Assembly (NCBI RefSeq): GCF_013350005.1
Contig: NZ_JABVWW010000006.1
Location: 124,001-188,000, forward strand
Direction of reading: 5' to 3'
Length of the DNA stretch: 64,000 nucleotides
From: Methylocystis silviterrae
GTDB taxonomy: Bacteria; Pseudomonadota; Alphaproteobacteria; Rhizobiales; Beijerinckiaceae
Numbering within the stretch: the first letter of the stretch is position 1; each line of letters begins with the position of its first letter. Of the stretch, positions 9,874 through 21,691 are shown piece after piece. Both the position numbers and the translations under genes were made by a program. Below the pieces are notes generated by a model that was not told the DNA's origin, searched no databases, and was given only the letters and a program-made list of their open reading frames with translations.

Positions 9874-10024
9874 TTTGGACCCGATGATTGCAGTCGTCTC
9901 ACGCCCGCGCCTGTGGCAGACATCCCGCGCATGAAGCGTAACGAATGAAGGTAGCGCGGCTCAGCGCAACGAGGATGGCCGGGACGCGCCCGGCCATGAT
10001 GTTTTTGCGGCGGCGCAGCGCCGC

Positions 10025-12649
<2,625 letters not shown>

Positions 12650-12686
12650 CCAGTTCCCAATCCTGGGTCGCTACGACCCGTTAATT

Positions 12687-13352
12687 TCACTCTGCGCAGC
12701 CGTTCGGCTTCGCTTCGATTTCGTCGCCCATCGCCGTCGCGCCGTCGATGCATACGCCCCGATAGGCTGCGAGTCGACGGCATCGCCCGATGAAAGCCGT
12801 CGTCGGACCGCTCCCGGCGAGGGCAGCATGTATCACATTTGTGCGGCCCAACGCCAAATCCAATTGCAGCGACGAAAATAGGCCGATGACGGGGGTCGTC
12901 GATCCAGCGCGCCGGGCCGCTTGGGCAAGCTTGCGCTTGCCGTCTTCGCCGCCGTCGCGCGCTTCGATAAGCGCGCGGACAGATCCTTGCGCGAGGGCGT
13001 CGGCGACCTTGCCGAAGCCGGCCGCAACGGCGCCCGCCTTATTGGCCAGCGACAGCATCTGCAGACAATCGGCCTCGAGCAATCGGTCGACGTCCTCGGC
13101 CAGTTGCGGCGCGGCGTCGATCTGCGTCTTCAGCGCGCGCGCGAACAGACGCTTTTGCGCCGCCTGCGCCACGACGTCGGCGCGCGCCGTCACCCAGACG
13201 CCGCGGCCAGGGAGCCGCGCCTTGATGTCGGGCGCGAGCGCGCCGTCCGGCCCGCGCACAAAGCGGATCATCGCCTCGGGCGCGCCGCTCTGGCGCGTCA
13301 CGATGCAGGTCCTCTCCGAAACATGCGGCTCGCGCGTCATGCCCTCGATCAA
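12687..13352 (-). CDS. ylxR: YlxR-type RNA-binding protein fused to an L7Ae-like domain
   Basis: This 221-aa protein is located between nusA and infB, the standard position of ylxR (DUF448). Residues about 10-80 show the YlxR pattern ERTCIVTRQSGAPEAMIRFV...GRGVWVTA. The remainder (DCLQMLSLANKAGAVAAGFGKVADAL...) looks like an L7Ae/L30e-type RNA-binding domain, a fusion common in Alphaproteobacteria where Firmicutes have separate ylxR and ylxQ genes. YlxR is reported as a nucleoid or RNA-associated regulator; the function here is not shown. Starts at 13352 or 13340 are both possible, and the first begins only 4 bp after the nusA stop. Confidence 0.88.
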   Translation of the reverse strand: MIEGMTREPHVSERTCIVTRQSGAPEAMIRFVRGPDGALAPDIKARLPGRGVWVTARADVVAQAAQKRLFARALKTQIDAAPQLAEDVDRLLEADCLQMLSLANKAGAVAAGFGKVADALAQGSVRALIEARDGGEDGKRKLAQAARRAGSTTPVIGLFSSLQLDLALGRTNVIHAALAGSGPTTAFIGRCRRLAAYRGVCIDGATAMGDEIEAKPNGCAE

Positions 13353-13356
13353 TCCG

Positions 13357-14952
13357 CTATTCGCCTTCCGCCGGAGCTTCAGCCTCGACTTCGGTTGTCG
13401 CCACCGGCTCCTCGATCCAGCCCACGCGCACCCGCGCGAACATGATCATCGCTTCAGCCTCTTCACGCGACAGATCAATGCCTTCGAAAAAGCCCTCGTG
13501 CTTGGTCGTCTCGCCATCCTTCTTCTCGCTCCAGCCGACGAGGTCGTCCGGCACGCAGCCGGCGAAATCCTCCATCGTCTTCACGTCGTTCTCGCCGAGC
13601 TTGACCATCATCGCGCTCGTCAGGCCCTCGATCTCGCGCAGGTCGTCGGCGACGCCAAGCGCCTTTCGGCGCTCTTCGTTCTCCGCCTCGATGCGCTCCA
13701 GATAGTTCTTGGCGCGGTTCTGAATTTCCGCGGCGGTATCCTCGTCGAAGCCCTCGATCGTCGCGAGTTCAGGAAGTTCGACATAGGCGAGCTCCTCGAC
13801 CGAGCGGAAGCCCTCGGACGCCAGCAGCCGCCCGACGACCTCGTCGACGTCGATGGCGTTCATGAACGACTTCGTGCGTTCGACGAATTCCCTCTGCCGG
13901 CGCTCCGACTCTTCGGCCTCAGTGAGAATGTCGATGTCCCAGCCCGTCAGCTGTGAGGCGAGACGCACATTCTGGCCGCGCCGCCCGATCGCCAGCGAAA
14001 GCTGATCGTCAGGCACCACGACCTCGATGCGTGAACTGTCCTCGTCGAGGACGACCTTGACCACTTCCGCCGGCTGCAACGCATTGACGATGAAGGTCGC
14101 GGCGTCCGCGGACCAGGGAATGATGTCGATGCGCTCGCCCTGCAGCTCGCCGACGACCGCCTGAACGCGGGAGCCGCGCATGCCGACGCAGGCGCCGACC
14201 GGATCAATCGAGGAATCGCGCGACACCACAGCGATCTTGGCGCGCGAACCGGGATCGCGGGCGACCGACTTCACCTCGATGACGCCGTCATAGATCTCCG
14301 GCACTTCCTGCTTGAACAGCTTCGCCATGAATTGCGGATGGGTGCGCGAGAGGAAGATCTGCGGGCCCCGCTGCTCGCGGCGCACATCGTAGACATAGGC
14401 GCGGGCTCGATCGCCCGGGCGGAACATTTCGCGCGGAATCATCTCGTCGCGGCGGATAATGGCTTCGCCGCGGCCAAGGTCGATGACGACATTGCCGTAT
14501 TCGACGCGCTTGACCACGCCGTTGACGATTTCGCCGATGCGATCCTTGTATTCCTCATACTGGCGGTCACGCTCGGCCTCGCGCACTTTCTGCACGATGA
14601 TCTGCTTTGCAGACTGCGCGGCGATGCGGCCGAAGTCGAAAGGCGGCAGCGTTTCGGAGATCCAGTCGCCGGACTGCGCCGCCGGATTGCGCTTGCGCGC
14701 TTCGGCGAGCGAAATCTGCGTCGAGTCGTTTTCCACCTCGTCGACGACAAGCAGCAGCCGCGAGAAGCGAACTTCGCCCGTCTTGGAATTGATCTCGGCG
14801 CGCACTTCGGTTTCCTGGCCGTAGCGCGAGCGCGCCGCCTTCTGCAGCGCGTCCTCCATCGACGCGATGACGATCGAACGGTCGATCGACTTTTCGCGCG
14901 CGACGGCTTCGGCGATCTGCAAAATCTCAAGTCGGTTGGCGCTGACGGCCAT
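13357..14952 (-). CDS. nusA: Transcription termination/antitermination factor NusA
   Basis: NusA binds RNA polymerase and modulates pausing, termination and antitermination. The 531-aa protein has the N-terminal polymerase-binding domain (MAVSANRLEILQIAEAVARE), the S1 domain (IVNGVVKRVEYGNVVIDLGRGEAII), two KH domains (CVGMRGSRVQAVVGELQGERIDI and LSLAIGRRGQNVRLASQL), and acidic C-terminal helix-hairpin repeats (EVVGRLLASEGFRSVEELAYV). The length and order match alphaproteobacterial NusA. It starts 2 bp after the rimP stop. Confidence 0.98.
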   Translation of the reverse strand: MAVSANRLEILQIAEAVAREKSIDRSIVIASMEDALQKAARSRYGQETEVRAEINSKTGEVRFSRLLLVVDEVENDSTQISLAEARKRNPAAQSGDWISETLPPFDFGRIAAQSAKQIIVQKVREAERDRQYEEYKDRIGEIVNGVVKRVEYGNVVIDLGRGEAIIRRDEMIPREMFRPGDRARAYVYDVRREQRGPQIFLSRTHPQFMAKLFKQEVPEIYDGVIEVKSVARDPGSRAKIAVVSRDSSIDPVGACVGMRGSRVQAVVGELQGERIDIIPWSADAATFIVNALQPAEVVKVVLDEDSSRIEVVVPDDQLSLAIGRRGQNVRLASQLTGWDIDILTEAEESERRQREFVERTKSFMNAIDVDEVVGRLLASEGFRSVEELAYVELPELATIEGFDEDTAAEIQNRAKNYLERIEAENEERRKALGVADDLREIEGLTSAMMVKLGENDVKTMEDFAGCVPDDLVGWSEKKDGETTKHEGFFEGIDLSREEAEAMIMFARVRVGWIEEPVATTEVEAEAPAEGE

Positions 14953-14954
14953 TG

Positions 14955-15710
14955 TTAGTCTCCCCTCGAACGGCCGGAGGGCTTTGGTTTGCCGCCGGCC
15001 TTCTTGAACTGGGTTTGAACGCCGGCCGGAGCCAGCGGTTTTTGCTTCTGTTGCGCGGGGCCGCGAAAGCGCCCCGGCCCGCGGCGCGGACGTTCCTCCG
15101 CGTCCGCCTCCTCCTGCTTCTCTTCAGTCTGTTGGAGCTTTCCAGCCCGCAGCGATTCGCGGATGAGCGCCTCGGTCAGCACCAGCCGGCCTTCGTCGAG
15201 GTCGGCGAGCGGCAGCGACACGGCTTTTTCTTCGTCCGAGCGCGCGTCGGTGCGCTCCAGCGCGAGCGTCGCGCCTTGCCCCTCGCCTTCGACGCCGCGA
15301 ATGACGCCGCGAAAGCGCTTGCGTCCGCTCGCCACGGGATGGGTCAGTTCGATCTTGACTTCGTGACCGATGGCGCGGTGAAAATCCGACAGACGCACCA
15401 GCGGACGATCGACGCCCGGTGAAGAAATCTCCAGACGATATTCGCTGGCGATGAGATCGGCGACATCGAGTTCGGGCGACAACGCCTGGCTCGCCGCCTC
15501 GCAATCATTAACGGTCATCGTTCCGTCCGGACGCTCCGCCATGATCTGCAGAATCGGTCCGTTCTGCTGCAAGAGCCGCACGCGCACCAGTCGGTAGCCC
15601 AACTGCGCCAGCACCGGCTCTACAAGATGCGCTACGCGCGCGGCGACGCCGGTCTCACTGACGAGACGCGGTTCGTCAAAGGTCGTGCTGGCGGCGGCGT
15701 TTTGCGTCAA
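14955..15710 (-). CDS. rimP: Ribosome maturation factor RimP
   Basis: RimP assists 30S assembly. The protein shows [38 protein letters not shown] and [14 protein letters not shown], all signature segments. I chose the TTG at 15710 (251 aa), which follows AAGGACAAGGC. An upstream TTG at 15845 is in frame, but translation from it would have to cross the leader hairpin at 15744-15774 and the added residues do not look like RimP. The C-terminal 60 residues are a basic Gln/Lys/Pro-rich tail common in Rhizobiales. It is the first gene of the nusA-infB operon. Confidence 0.92.
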   Translation of the reverse strand: MTQNAAASTTFDEPRLVSETGVAARVAHLVEPVLAQLGYRLVRVRLLQQNGPILQIMAERPDGTMTVNDCEAASQALSPELDVADLIASEYRLEISSPGVDRPLVRLSDFHRAIGHEVKIELTHPVASGRKRFRGVIRGVEGEGQGATLALERTDARSDEEKAVSLPLADLDEGRLVLTEALIRESLRAGKLQQTEEKQEEADAEERPRRGPGRFRGPAQQKQKPLAPAGVQTQFKKAGGKPKPSGRSRGD

Positions 15711-15743
15711 GCCTTGTCCTTGAAGCTCTCGAACGATCAAAGC

Positions 15744-15774
15744 AAAAAGAGCGGGTCCCCGGAGGGCCCCACTC
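15744..15774 (-). terminator. Leader terminator (possible attenuator) before rimP
   Basis: On the minus strand, a GC-rich hairpin (GAG/CTC and GGG/CCC arms, positions 15749-15774) is followed directly by TTTTT. It ends 34 bp before the chosen rimP start, inside the leader. It could end upstream transcription or attenuate the operon. Confidence 0.65.
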
Positions 15775-15985
15775 TCAATCGGCGACCATCCGAGAATGAT
15801 CGTTATGAGATGAAGTTCGGCCCTATATGGCAGGAGAAGGCCCAAAAATCAAGAAATCTTGAGACCCATCGCAGGGGAATGGGGTGAAGGATTGTTTTCC
15901 TTACCCTCATCCTTGTAGCTTAAACCGTGCCGGAGCGTCATTGGATGCAGCCTGGCGCCGCTGACGCCACGCATGGAAACGCTGT

Positions 15986-16867
15986 TCAGGGGGGAAGTAA
16001 TCGGGCGACACAGGCGTTGACGGAATCGCGCCATTGCGGCAGCGCGACGCCGTAAACGGCTTGAAGCTTGGCGTTGTCGAGCCGTGAATTCGCCGGACGG
16101 CGGGCGGGCGTCGGATAGTCTGCGGTGGCGATGCGCTTGACGCGCACGGGCTTGCGGCCCTGCCTCTCCGCCGCGGAAAAGATCGCGTCCGCCATGTCCG
16201 CCCAGCTTGCCTCGCCCCGCCCGGTCATGTGGAAAACGCCGCGCAGACGCGGATCGGAATCGTCGACCAGCCTTTCGGCGATGGCGAGCAACGCGTCGGC
16301 GATGTCGAGCGCGTTCGTCGGATTGCCGATCTGATCGGCGACGACGCCGATTTCATCGCGCGTTTCGCCAAGACGCAGCATCGTCTTGACGAAATTCGTT
16401 CCAAACGGACTGTAAACCCAGGCGGTGCGCAAAACGGCGCAATTCTCGCAGCGCGCGGCAATCTGCCTTTCGCCTTCGAGCTTCGAACGTCCATAGGCCC
16501 CGGTCGGGCCGGGTTCGTCGTCTTCGCGATAGGGGCGATCGAGCGTTCCATCGAAGACGTAGTCGGTCGAAAGATGCAGCAGCGGCACCTTCAGTTCGGC
16601 GGCGGTTTCGGCGACGAAGCCCGCGCCCGCGCCATTGACGCGCATCGCGACGTCGGGTTCGCTCTCGGCCTTGTCGACCTGAGTGTAGGCGGCGGCGTTG
16701 ACGATGGCGTCGCAGCGCACGCTGCGCAGCGACGCGAGAACCATGTCGCGCGAGGAGAGGTCGAAGCGCGGACGGCCGAGCGCGAGCATTTCGACGCCTC
16801 TCGGCGCGCGCTCGATGAGGGAGCTGACGACCTGGCCGGTAAGGCCGGTGACGGCGATGCGCTTCAT
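15986..16867 (-). CDS. rfbD: dTDP-4-dehydrorhamnose reductase
   Basis: RfbD/RmlD reduces dTDP-4-keto-L-rhamnose to dTDP-L-rhamnose with NAD(P)H for surface polysaccharides. The 293-aa protein starts MKRIAVTGLTGQVVSSL (Rossmann fold), with VNAAAYTQVDKAESEP, LSTDYVFDGT and the short-chain-dehydrogenase YGRSKLEGE catalytic Tyr-Lys pair. The ATG at 16867 follows AAAGTGGGCAGG. The open frame continues upstream to 17032, but that part is decayed rfbC sequence read in phase (see the pseudogene). Confidence 0.95.
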   Translation of the reverse strand: MKRIAVTGLTGQVVSSLIERAPRGVEMLALGRPRFDLSSRDMVLASLRSVRCDAIVNAAAYTQVDKAESEPDVAMRVNGAGAGFVAETAAELKVPLLHLSTDYVFDGTLDRPYREDDEPGPTGAYGRSKLEGERQIAARCENCAVLRTAWVYSPFGTNFVKTMLRLGETRDEIGVVADQIGNPTNALDIADALLAIAERLVDDSDPRLRGVFHMTGRGEASWADMADAIFSAAERQGRKPVRVKRIATADYPTPARRPANSRLDNAKLQAVYGVALPQWRDSVNACVARLLPP

Positions 16868-16877
16868 CCTGCCCACT

Positions 16878-17107
16878 TTACCCAAAAACCTCCGCCAGAT
16901 CACGCAGCCGCGGCCATTTGCGATCCTGTCCGACAGCACGGCGTTTCCGGCGGCGGCGGGCCACGCGATCCCGATGTCAGGGTCGTCCCAGGCGACGCCG
17001 CAATCATACCGCGGCGAATCGAAGTTCGTCACTTTGTCGATGACTTCCGTATCGGGCTCGAGCGTGACGAAACCATGCGCGAATCCGACAGACAGCCCCC
17101 TGTCGCG
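16878..17107 (-). pseudogene. rfbC: C-terminal remnant of rfbC (dTDP-4-dehydrorhamnose 3,5-epimerase)
   Basis: Right after the rfbB stop the minus strand reads LSVGFAHGFVTLEPDTEVID and then YDCGVAWDDPDIGIAWP, the conserved last third of RfbC. The N-terminal two-thirds are absent. Near 16923 one base is missing: LSDR continues in another frame as RKWPRLRDLAEVFG and then TAA at 16880-16878, the expected RfbC ending. So the gene is both 5'-truncated and frameshifted. About 75 codons survive. A functional epimerase must be encoded elsewhere if dTDP-rhamnose is made. Confidence 0.85.
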
Positions 17108-17109
17108 CG

Positions 17110-18186
17110 TCAGGCGACGGCGTCTTCATCTTGCTCGGCAAGCACGCCGACGCGCTCGCCCCGATAGGCGCCCGAACGGATCGCTTGCCACCAATCCGAA
17201 TTGTCGAGATACCAGCGCACGGTTTTGCGAAGACCAGTTTCGAACCGCTCGGCCGGCCGCCATCCGAGTTCGCGCTCGATCTTGGAGGCGTCGATGGCGT
17301 AGCGCGGATCATGTCCCGGCCGATCGGCGACGAAGGCGATGAGATCGCGGTGCGGTCCGGCGCGCCGCGGACGGAATTCGTCCATGAGGTCGCAGATCGC
17401 TTCGACCACGTCGATATTGCGCCATTCATTGCGTCCGCCGACGTTATAGGATTCGCCGACTTCCCCTTCGCGCGCAACGCGCATCAGCGCGAAGGCGTGG
17501 TCCTCGACATAAAGCCAGTCGCGCACATTCTCGCCGCGCCCATAGACCGGCAGCGGCTTCTCCTCGATCGCGTTGATGATGGTGAGCGGAATGAGCTTCT
17601 CGGGAAAATGATAGGGGCCATAATTGTTGGAGCAATTGGTGACGATCGTCGGAAGACCATATGTGTGGCGCCAGGCCCGCACGAGATGATCCGACCCCGC
17701 CTTGGACGCCGAATAGGGCGACGTCGGCGCATAGGGCGTGTCTTCGCGGAACAGGCCTTCCGCGCCGAGCGCGCCGAACACCTCATCGGTGGAGATATGT
17801 ATGAAGCGGAAGGCGCGCGCGTGGGCGCGATCGAGCCGCCGCCAATAGTCGAGCGCCGCCCGCAGCATGACGAATGTGCCGACGACATTGGTTTCGACGA
17901 AGGCGGCCGGCCCGTCGATCGAGCGATCGACATGGCTTTCGGCCGCAAGATGCATCACGACGTCGGGCTGAAAATCCTCGAAGGCGCGCGCGACCGCCGC
18001 CACGTCGCAGATATCGGCTTGAACAAAGGAAAAACGCGGACTGTCGGCGATCGTCCGCAGCGATGTGAGATTTCCCGCATAGGTGAGCTTGTCGAGAACG
18101 AGAATCTGGTCGACGCTCTTGCCGATCACGGCGCGCGCAACGGCCGAGCCGATGAACCCCGCGCCCCCGGTGATCAATATCTTCAT
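17110..18186 (-). CDS. rfbB: dTDP-glucose 4,6-dehydratase
   Basis: RfbB/RmlB converts dTDP-glucose to dTDP-4-keto-6-deoxyglucose. The 358-aa protein has [20 protein letters not shown] (NAD-binding), [20 protein letters not shown] and the catalytic [15 protein letters not shown], all typical. The ATG at 18186 gives the normal N-terminus; the longer frame to 18318 runs into the dispersed repeat at 18211-18325. rfbA is not present in the window. Confidence 0.96.
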   Translation of the reverse strand: MKILITGGAGFIGSAVARAVIGKSVDQILVLDKLTYAGNLTSLRTIADSPRFSFVQADICDVAAVARAFEDFQPDVVMHLAAESHVDRSIDGPAAFVETNVVGTFVMLRAALDYWRRLDRAHARAFRFIHISTDEVFGALGAEGLFREDTPYAPTSPYSASKAGSDHLVRAWRHTYGLPTIVTNCSNNYGPYHFPEKLIPLTIINAIEEKPLPVYGRGENVRDWLYVEDHAFALMRVAREGEVGESYNVGGRNEWRNIDVVEAICDLMDEFRPRRAGPHRDLIAFVADRPGHDPRYAIDASKIERELGWRPAERFETGLRKTVRWYLDNSDWWQAIRSGAYRGERVGVLAEQDEDAVA

Positions 18187-18210
18187 CAAAGGCCCGCTTC
18201 TCGCGATCGA

Positions 18211-18325
18211 CTCCGCCCTGAAATTCGCGCCCTCACGCCCGCCAGGGCGAGCCTTATTGCGAAGGCGGCGGTTGTCGCTCAAGCCGTTTACGCGGACTCT
18301 GTGGCGGAACAACGTCATGGCGCTG
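18211..18325. repeat. Dispersed intergenic repeat, copy 1
   Basis: About 100 bp is nearly identical to 40886-41014. Shared blocks include CCCTCACGCCCGCCAGGGCG, TTGTCGCTCAAGCCG and TTACGCGGACTCTGTGGCGG, with only a few substitutions and one 1-bp indel across the core. The core contains a short inverted repeat (CGCCCT...AGGGCG). This copy lies between rfbB and cysNC. Confidence 0.85.
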
Positions 18326-18366
18326 ACCTGAACGACGTCTTGCGCCGCTATACGCTCAGCAATTCG

Positions 18367-20268
18367 CTATACGCTCAGCAATTTGTTCGCCTCGAGATAA
18401 GCGATAATCTGGTCAGCAATGGCTTCGGCCGAGTGTTCGGCGGAACTGAGCCTTAATTCCGGGGATTCCGGCGCTTCGTAGGGCTGATCAACGCCGGTAA
18501 AATTCTTGATCTCGCCGGCGAGCGCGCGCCTATACAAGCCCTTGGGATCACGCTCCTTGCAGACATCGAGCGGCGTGTCGATGAAAATCTCGATGAACTC
18601 CTGTTCTCCGACGAGCGAGCGCACCATCCTCCGTTCAGCGCGGAAGGGGGAAATGAAGGCGCAAAGCACGATCAAGCCCGCCTCGACCATCAGTTTCGCG
18701 ACTTCTCCCACCCGACGGATGTTTTCGACGCGGTCGGCTTCGGTAAAGCCGAGGTCCTTATTGAGGCCGTGCCGCACATTGTCGCCGTCGAGCATCAGCG
18801 TATGGGCGTGACGTTCGACAAGCTTGGATTCGACGAGATTGGCGATCGTCGATTTTCCCGCGCCGGAAAGCCCGGTAAACCATAGGACCGCGGGCGTCTG
18901 ATGTTTGAGACGCGCGCGCGTCGCCTTGGAGACGGATTGCTCCTGAAGATGGATATTCGTGGCGCGGCGCAGAGGAAAGGCGATGATCCCTGCGGCGGCG
19001 GTCGCATTGGTGAAGCGGTCGATGAGGATAAAAGCGCCCGTCGTGCGGTTTTCATCGTAAGAATCAAAAGCGACGGGCGCGGCGGTGGCGACGTTGCAAA
19101 AGCCGATCTCATTGAGGCTCAGCGTCTTGGCGGCGCTCTTTGCGCCAGTGTCGACATCGAGCTTGTGCTTGATGTCTGTCACGCTCGCGGCAAGAGATCG
19201 GCCGTTGATCTTGATCAGGTAGGAACGGCCAGGCAGAAGGCTGTCGTCGCTCATCCAAATAAGATGCGCGGCGAATTGGTCGGCGACGTTCGGGCGCGTT
19301 GTCGGATGGCAGAGAACGTCGCCGCGAGACGCGTCGATTTCGTCGGCGAAGGTCACCATAACTGAGTCCGGCGCAGCGGCGCTGAACAGGTCTCCGCCCA
19401 TGGCGACGATACGCGCGATCTTGGTTTTCCGTCCGGAGGCCGCCGCCACGATTTCATCGCCGACCTGGATGCGGCCGGAAGCGATGGCGCCGGCGAAGCC
19501 TCGGAAGGCGTCGCTTCGGCGATTGACCCATTGCACCGGCAGCCGCAGCGGCGCATCGGCGCCATCCGTCTCAACGTCGACGTTTTCGAGATAGGCCAGG
19601 AGACTGGGGCCGTCACGCCACGGCATATCCGCCGAGCCGGCGACGACATTGTCGCCGTAGCGGGCGGAGATGGGAATTGCTTGGACGGAGCGAAAGGCGA
19701 GCGATGCGGCGACGCTTTCAAATTCGCCGACAATTCTTTCAAACGCGGCTTGGTCGTAATCAACAAGATCCATTTTGTTGACGGCCAGCACGATGTGCCG
19801 AACGCCAAGGAGAGAGGCGATCGTCGCATGTCGCCGCGTCTGAGTCAGCAGACCCTTGCGGGCGTCGACGAGCAGTATGGCCAACTCGGCGTTAGACGCT
19901 GCCGTCGCCATGTTGCGCGTATACTGCTCATGGCCGGGCGCGTCGGCCATGATGAACGAACGCGCGGGCGTGGAGAAATAGCGGTAAGCGACATCGATCG
20001 TGATGCCTTGCTCGCGTTCGGCCTCAAGTCCGTCGACCTGCAAGGCGAAATCGATCTCCTCGCCCAAAGCGCCATGCCGCAGCGAGTCGCTGCGCAGAGC
20101 GGCAAGTTGATCGTCGAAGATCAGCTGACGTTCATAGAGAAGACGCCCAACGAGCGTTGACTTGCCGTCGTCGACCGATCCGCAGGTCAAGACCCGCAAA
20201 GTGGGTCGCGGCGGGTTCGGCTGCGCTTTCGAGAGGATTGCCGCATCTGCGATAAACGGGGCGGTCAT
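18367..20268 (-). CDS. cysNC: Bifunctional sulfate adenylyltransferase subunit 1 / adenylylsulfate kinase
   Basis: This fusion makes APS (with CysD) and then PAPS. In the 633-aa protein, residues 1-430 form a CysN GTPase ([36 protein letters not shown]). Residues about 450-633 form the CysC kinase ([48 protein letters not shown]). The ATG shares one base with the cysD stop, so the two are coupled. The same architecture is found in NodQ of rhizobia. It can serve cysteine synthesis or, given the neighbouring rfb genes, sulfation of surface polysaccharide; the window does not decide. Confidence 0.96.
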   Translation of the reverse strand: MTAPFIADAAILSKAQPNPPRPTLRVLTCGSVDDGKSTLVGRLLYERQLIFDDQLAALRSDSLRHGALGEEIDFALQVDGLEAEREQGITIDVAYRYFSTPARSFIMADAPGHEQYTRNMATAASNAELAILLVDARKGLLTQTRRHATIASLLGVRHIVLAVNKMDLVDYDQAAFERIVGEFESVAASLAFRSVQAIPISARYGDNVVAGSADMPWRDGPSLLAYLENVDVETDGADAPLRLPVQWVNRRSDAFRGFAGAIASGRIQVGDEIVAAASGRKTKIARIVAMGGDLFSAAAPDSVMVTFADEIDASRGDVLCHPTTRPNVADQFAAHLIWMSDDSLLPGRSYLIKINGRSLAASVTDIKHKLDVDTGAKSAAKTLSLNEIGFCNVATAAPVAFDSYDENRTTGAFILIDRFTNATAAAGIIAFPLRRATNIHLQEQSVSKATRARLKHQTPAVLWFTGLSGAGKSTIANLVESKLVERHAHTLMLDGDNVRHGLNKDLGFTEADRVENIRRVGEVAKLMVEAGLIVLCAFISPFRAERRMVRSLVGEQEFIEIFIDTPLDVCKERDPKGLYRRALAGEIKNFTGVDQPYEAPESPELRLSSAEHSAEAIADQIIAYLEANKLLSV

Positions 20269-21170
20269 CAGAAATAGCCCTCGCGCTTCTTTCGCTCCAT
20301 CGACGCAGACTCATCGAAATCGATCAGCCTGCCCTGACGTTCAGAGGTCGAGGCATGTCGCATTTCCGCGATGATCGCCTCCAGCGTAGCCGCCTCCGAC
20401 TCAATCGCTCCAGTCAGCGGATAGCAGCCCAGCGTTCGAAAGCGTACGCGCCGCGTCTCGACGACCTCTTCTGGCGCCAGCGGAAACCGTTCATCATCGA
20501 CCATGATGTAAGCGCCGTTGCGGCGGACGATCGGCCGTTCCTTTGCGAGATAAAGAGGCACGACCGGGATGTTTTCCGCGGCGATGTAATCCCAGACGTC
20601 GGTCTCGGTCCAATTCGACAGCGGGAAGATTCGCATGGTCTCGCCAGCGCCGAGGCGAGTGTTGAATATCCGCCAAAGCTCGGGGCGCTGACTCTTAGGA
20701 TCCCAACCGTGGGAGGCAGTTCGATGCGAGAAGATGCGCTCCTTCGCCCGACTTTTCTCCTCGTCGCGACGCGCGCCGCCGAAGGCCGCGTCGAATCCGC
20801 CTTCGTTCAGCGCCTGTCTAAGCGCCTCGGTTTTCATTGCTTGCGTGTATGCGGATGAGGAGCATGTGAAAGGCGAGACGCCGCGCTTTCGCCCGTCTTC
20901 ATTTGTGTGAACGATCAAATCCATTTCGACGCGCGCCGCGGTTTGGTCGCGGAACGCAATCATTTCGCGAAACTTCCACGTGGTGTCGACATGCAACAGC
21001 GGGAAGGGCGGCTTGGCTGGAAAAAAGGCTTTGAGCGCGAGATGCAACATCACGCTCGAATCCTTGCCGATAGAATAGAGCATCACCGGACGCCGGAACT
21101 CGGCCACGGCTTCTCGCAAAATGAAAACCGCTTCGGCTTCGAGCCGGCGCAGATGGGGCGTGAGAGGCAT
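20268..21170 (-). CDS. cysD: Sulfate adenylyltransferase subunit 2
   Basis: CysD is the catalytic ATP-sulfurylase subunit that forms APS with CysN. The 300-aa protein contains the PP-loop [36 protein letters not shown] and [19 protein letters not shown], and ends [11 protein letters not shown], all conserved. The stop overlaps the cysNC start by one base. No cysH, cysI or cysG lies nearby. Confidence 0.97.
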   Translation of the reverse strand: MPLTPHLRRLEAEAVFILREAVAEFRRPVMLYSIGKDSSVMLHLALKAFFPAKPPFPLLHVDTTWKFREMIAFRDQTAARVEMDLIVHTNEDGRKRGVSPFTCSSSAYTQAMKTEALRQALNEGGFDAAFGGARRDEEKSRAKERIFSHRTASHGWDPKSQRPELWRIFNTRLGAGETMRIFPLSNWTETDVWDYIAAENIPVVPLYLAKERPIVRRNGAYIMVDDERFPLAPEEVVETRRVRFRTLGCYPLTGAIESEAATLEAIIAEMRHASTSERQGRLIDFDESASMERKKREGYF

Positions 21171-21266
21171 TCTTCCTCAAAAATTAGGAAATCAACTCAT
21201 AATGCTCGACGGCAAAGGAGTTGAAAATGTGATTTACTGCGTCTTGCATAGAACCTCAACGGCGTC

Positions 21267-21545
21267 TCATGCGGTGGATGCGGACCTTAAAAATGCAACT
21301 ATGTGCGCTGCAAAGATTGGCCAGGGCGTGAGCCGGGCGCCGTCGTCAGGAGCGATGTAGGGTAGACCATTTGGCTGATATACAACATTGCCCCGCCCAT
21401 CTGTGAGAAGCTTAGATGGGACGCTGCCGGAGACACAAACCCAGTCGCTAAAGTGGTATTCCCCAAGCACTGCTTTAACGTCGGCGCGAGTAGGAACTAA
21501 GAAGCGAGCGTTCGCGGGTGCATACACCTTGAATTGGTTTTCCAT
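21267..21545 (-). CDS. Small hypothetical protein
   Basis: This ORF encodes 92 aa and starts at ATG 21545 after AGAGGCGGATAAGG, a good ribosome site. The sequence (MENQFKVYAPANARFLVPTR...) has no signal peptide, membrane segment or recognisable motif. Composition is ordinary and not of the Arg/Ala-rich type produced by shadow frames, which supports a real gene. It sits between cysD and the transposase, in the accessory islet. Confidence 0.6.
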   Translation of the reverse strand: MENQFKVYAPANARFLVPTRADVKAVLGEYHFSDWVCVSGSVPSKLLTDGRGNVVYQPNGLPYIAPDDGARLTPWPIFAAHIVAFLRSASTA

Positions 21546-21640
21546 CCTTATCCGCCTCTCTTATTGATCAACCGAATGCAAACTGAACTATTTCATCGGT
21601 AAATAGATGATGGCTGGAAATAGAAAAGGGGATTATCCCC

Positions 21641-21669
21641 TTGACGCAAGTATGAGGCTATGGCATAGT
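21641..21669 (+). promoter_or_regulatory. Sigma70-like promoter of the transposase
   Basis: TTGACG at 21641-21646 and CATAGT at 21664-21669 are separated by 17 bp. The expected transcript start is near 21676, about 16 bp before the transposase start. A short palindrome (AGGGGAT/ATCCCCT) precedes the -35 box. Confidence 0.5.
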
Positions 21670-21691
21670 TTCCGTCATTGGAGCTATGCAG

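Noticed and set aside
15711-15845. Upstream TTG start for rimP
   Set aside because: It would place a T-tailed terminator hairpin inside the coding region and adds residues unlike RimP.
16868-17032. Longer start for rfbD
   Set aside because: The added residues are the rfbC remnant, and the ATG at 16867 has a ribosome site and the family N-terminus.
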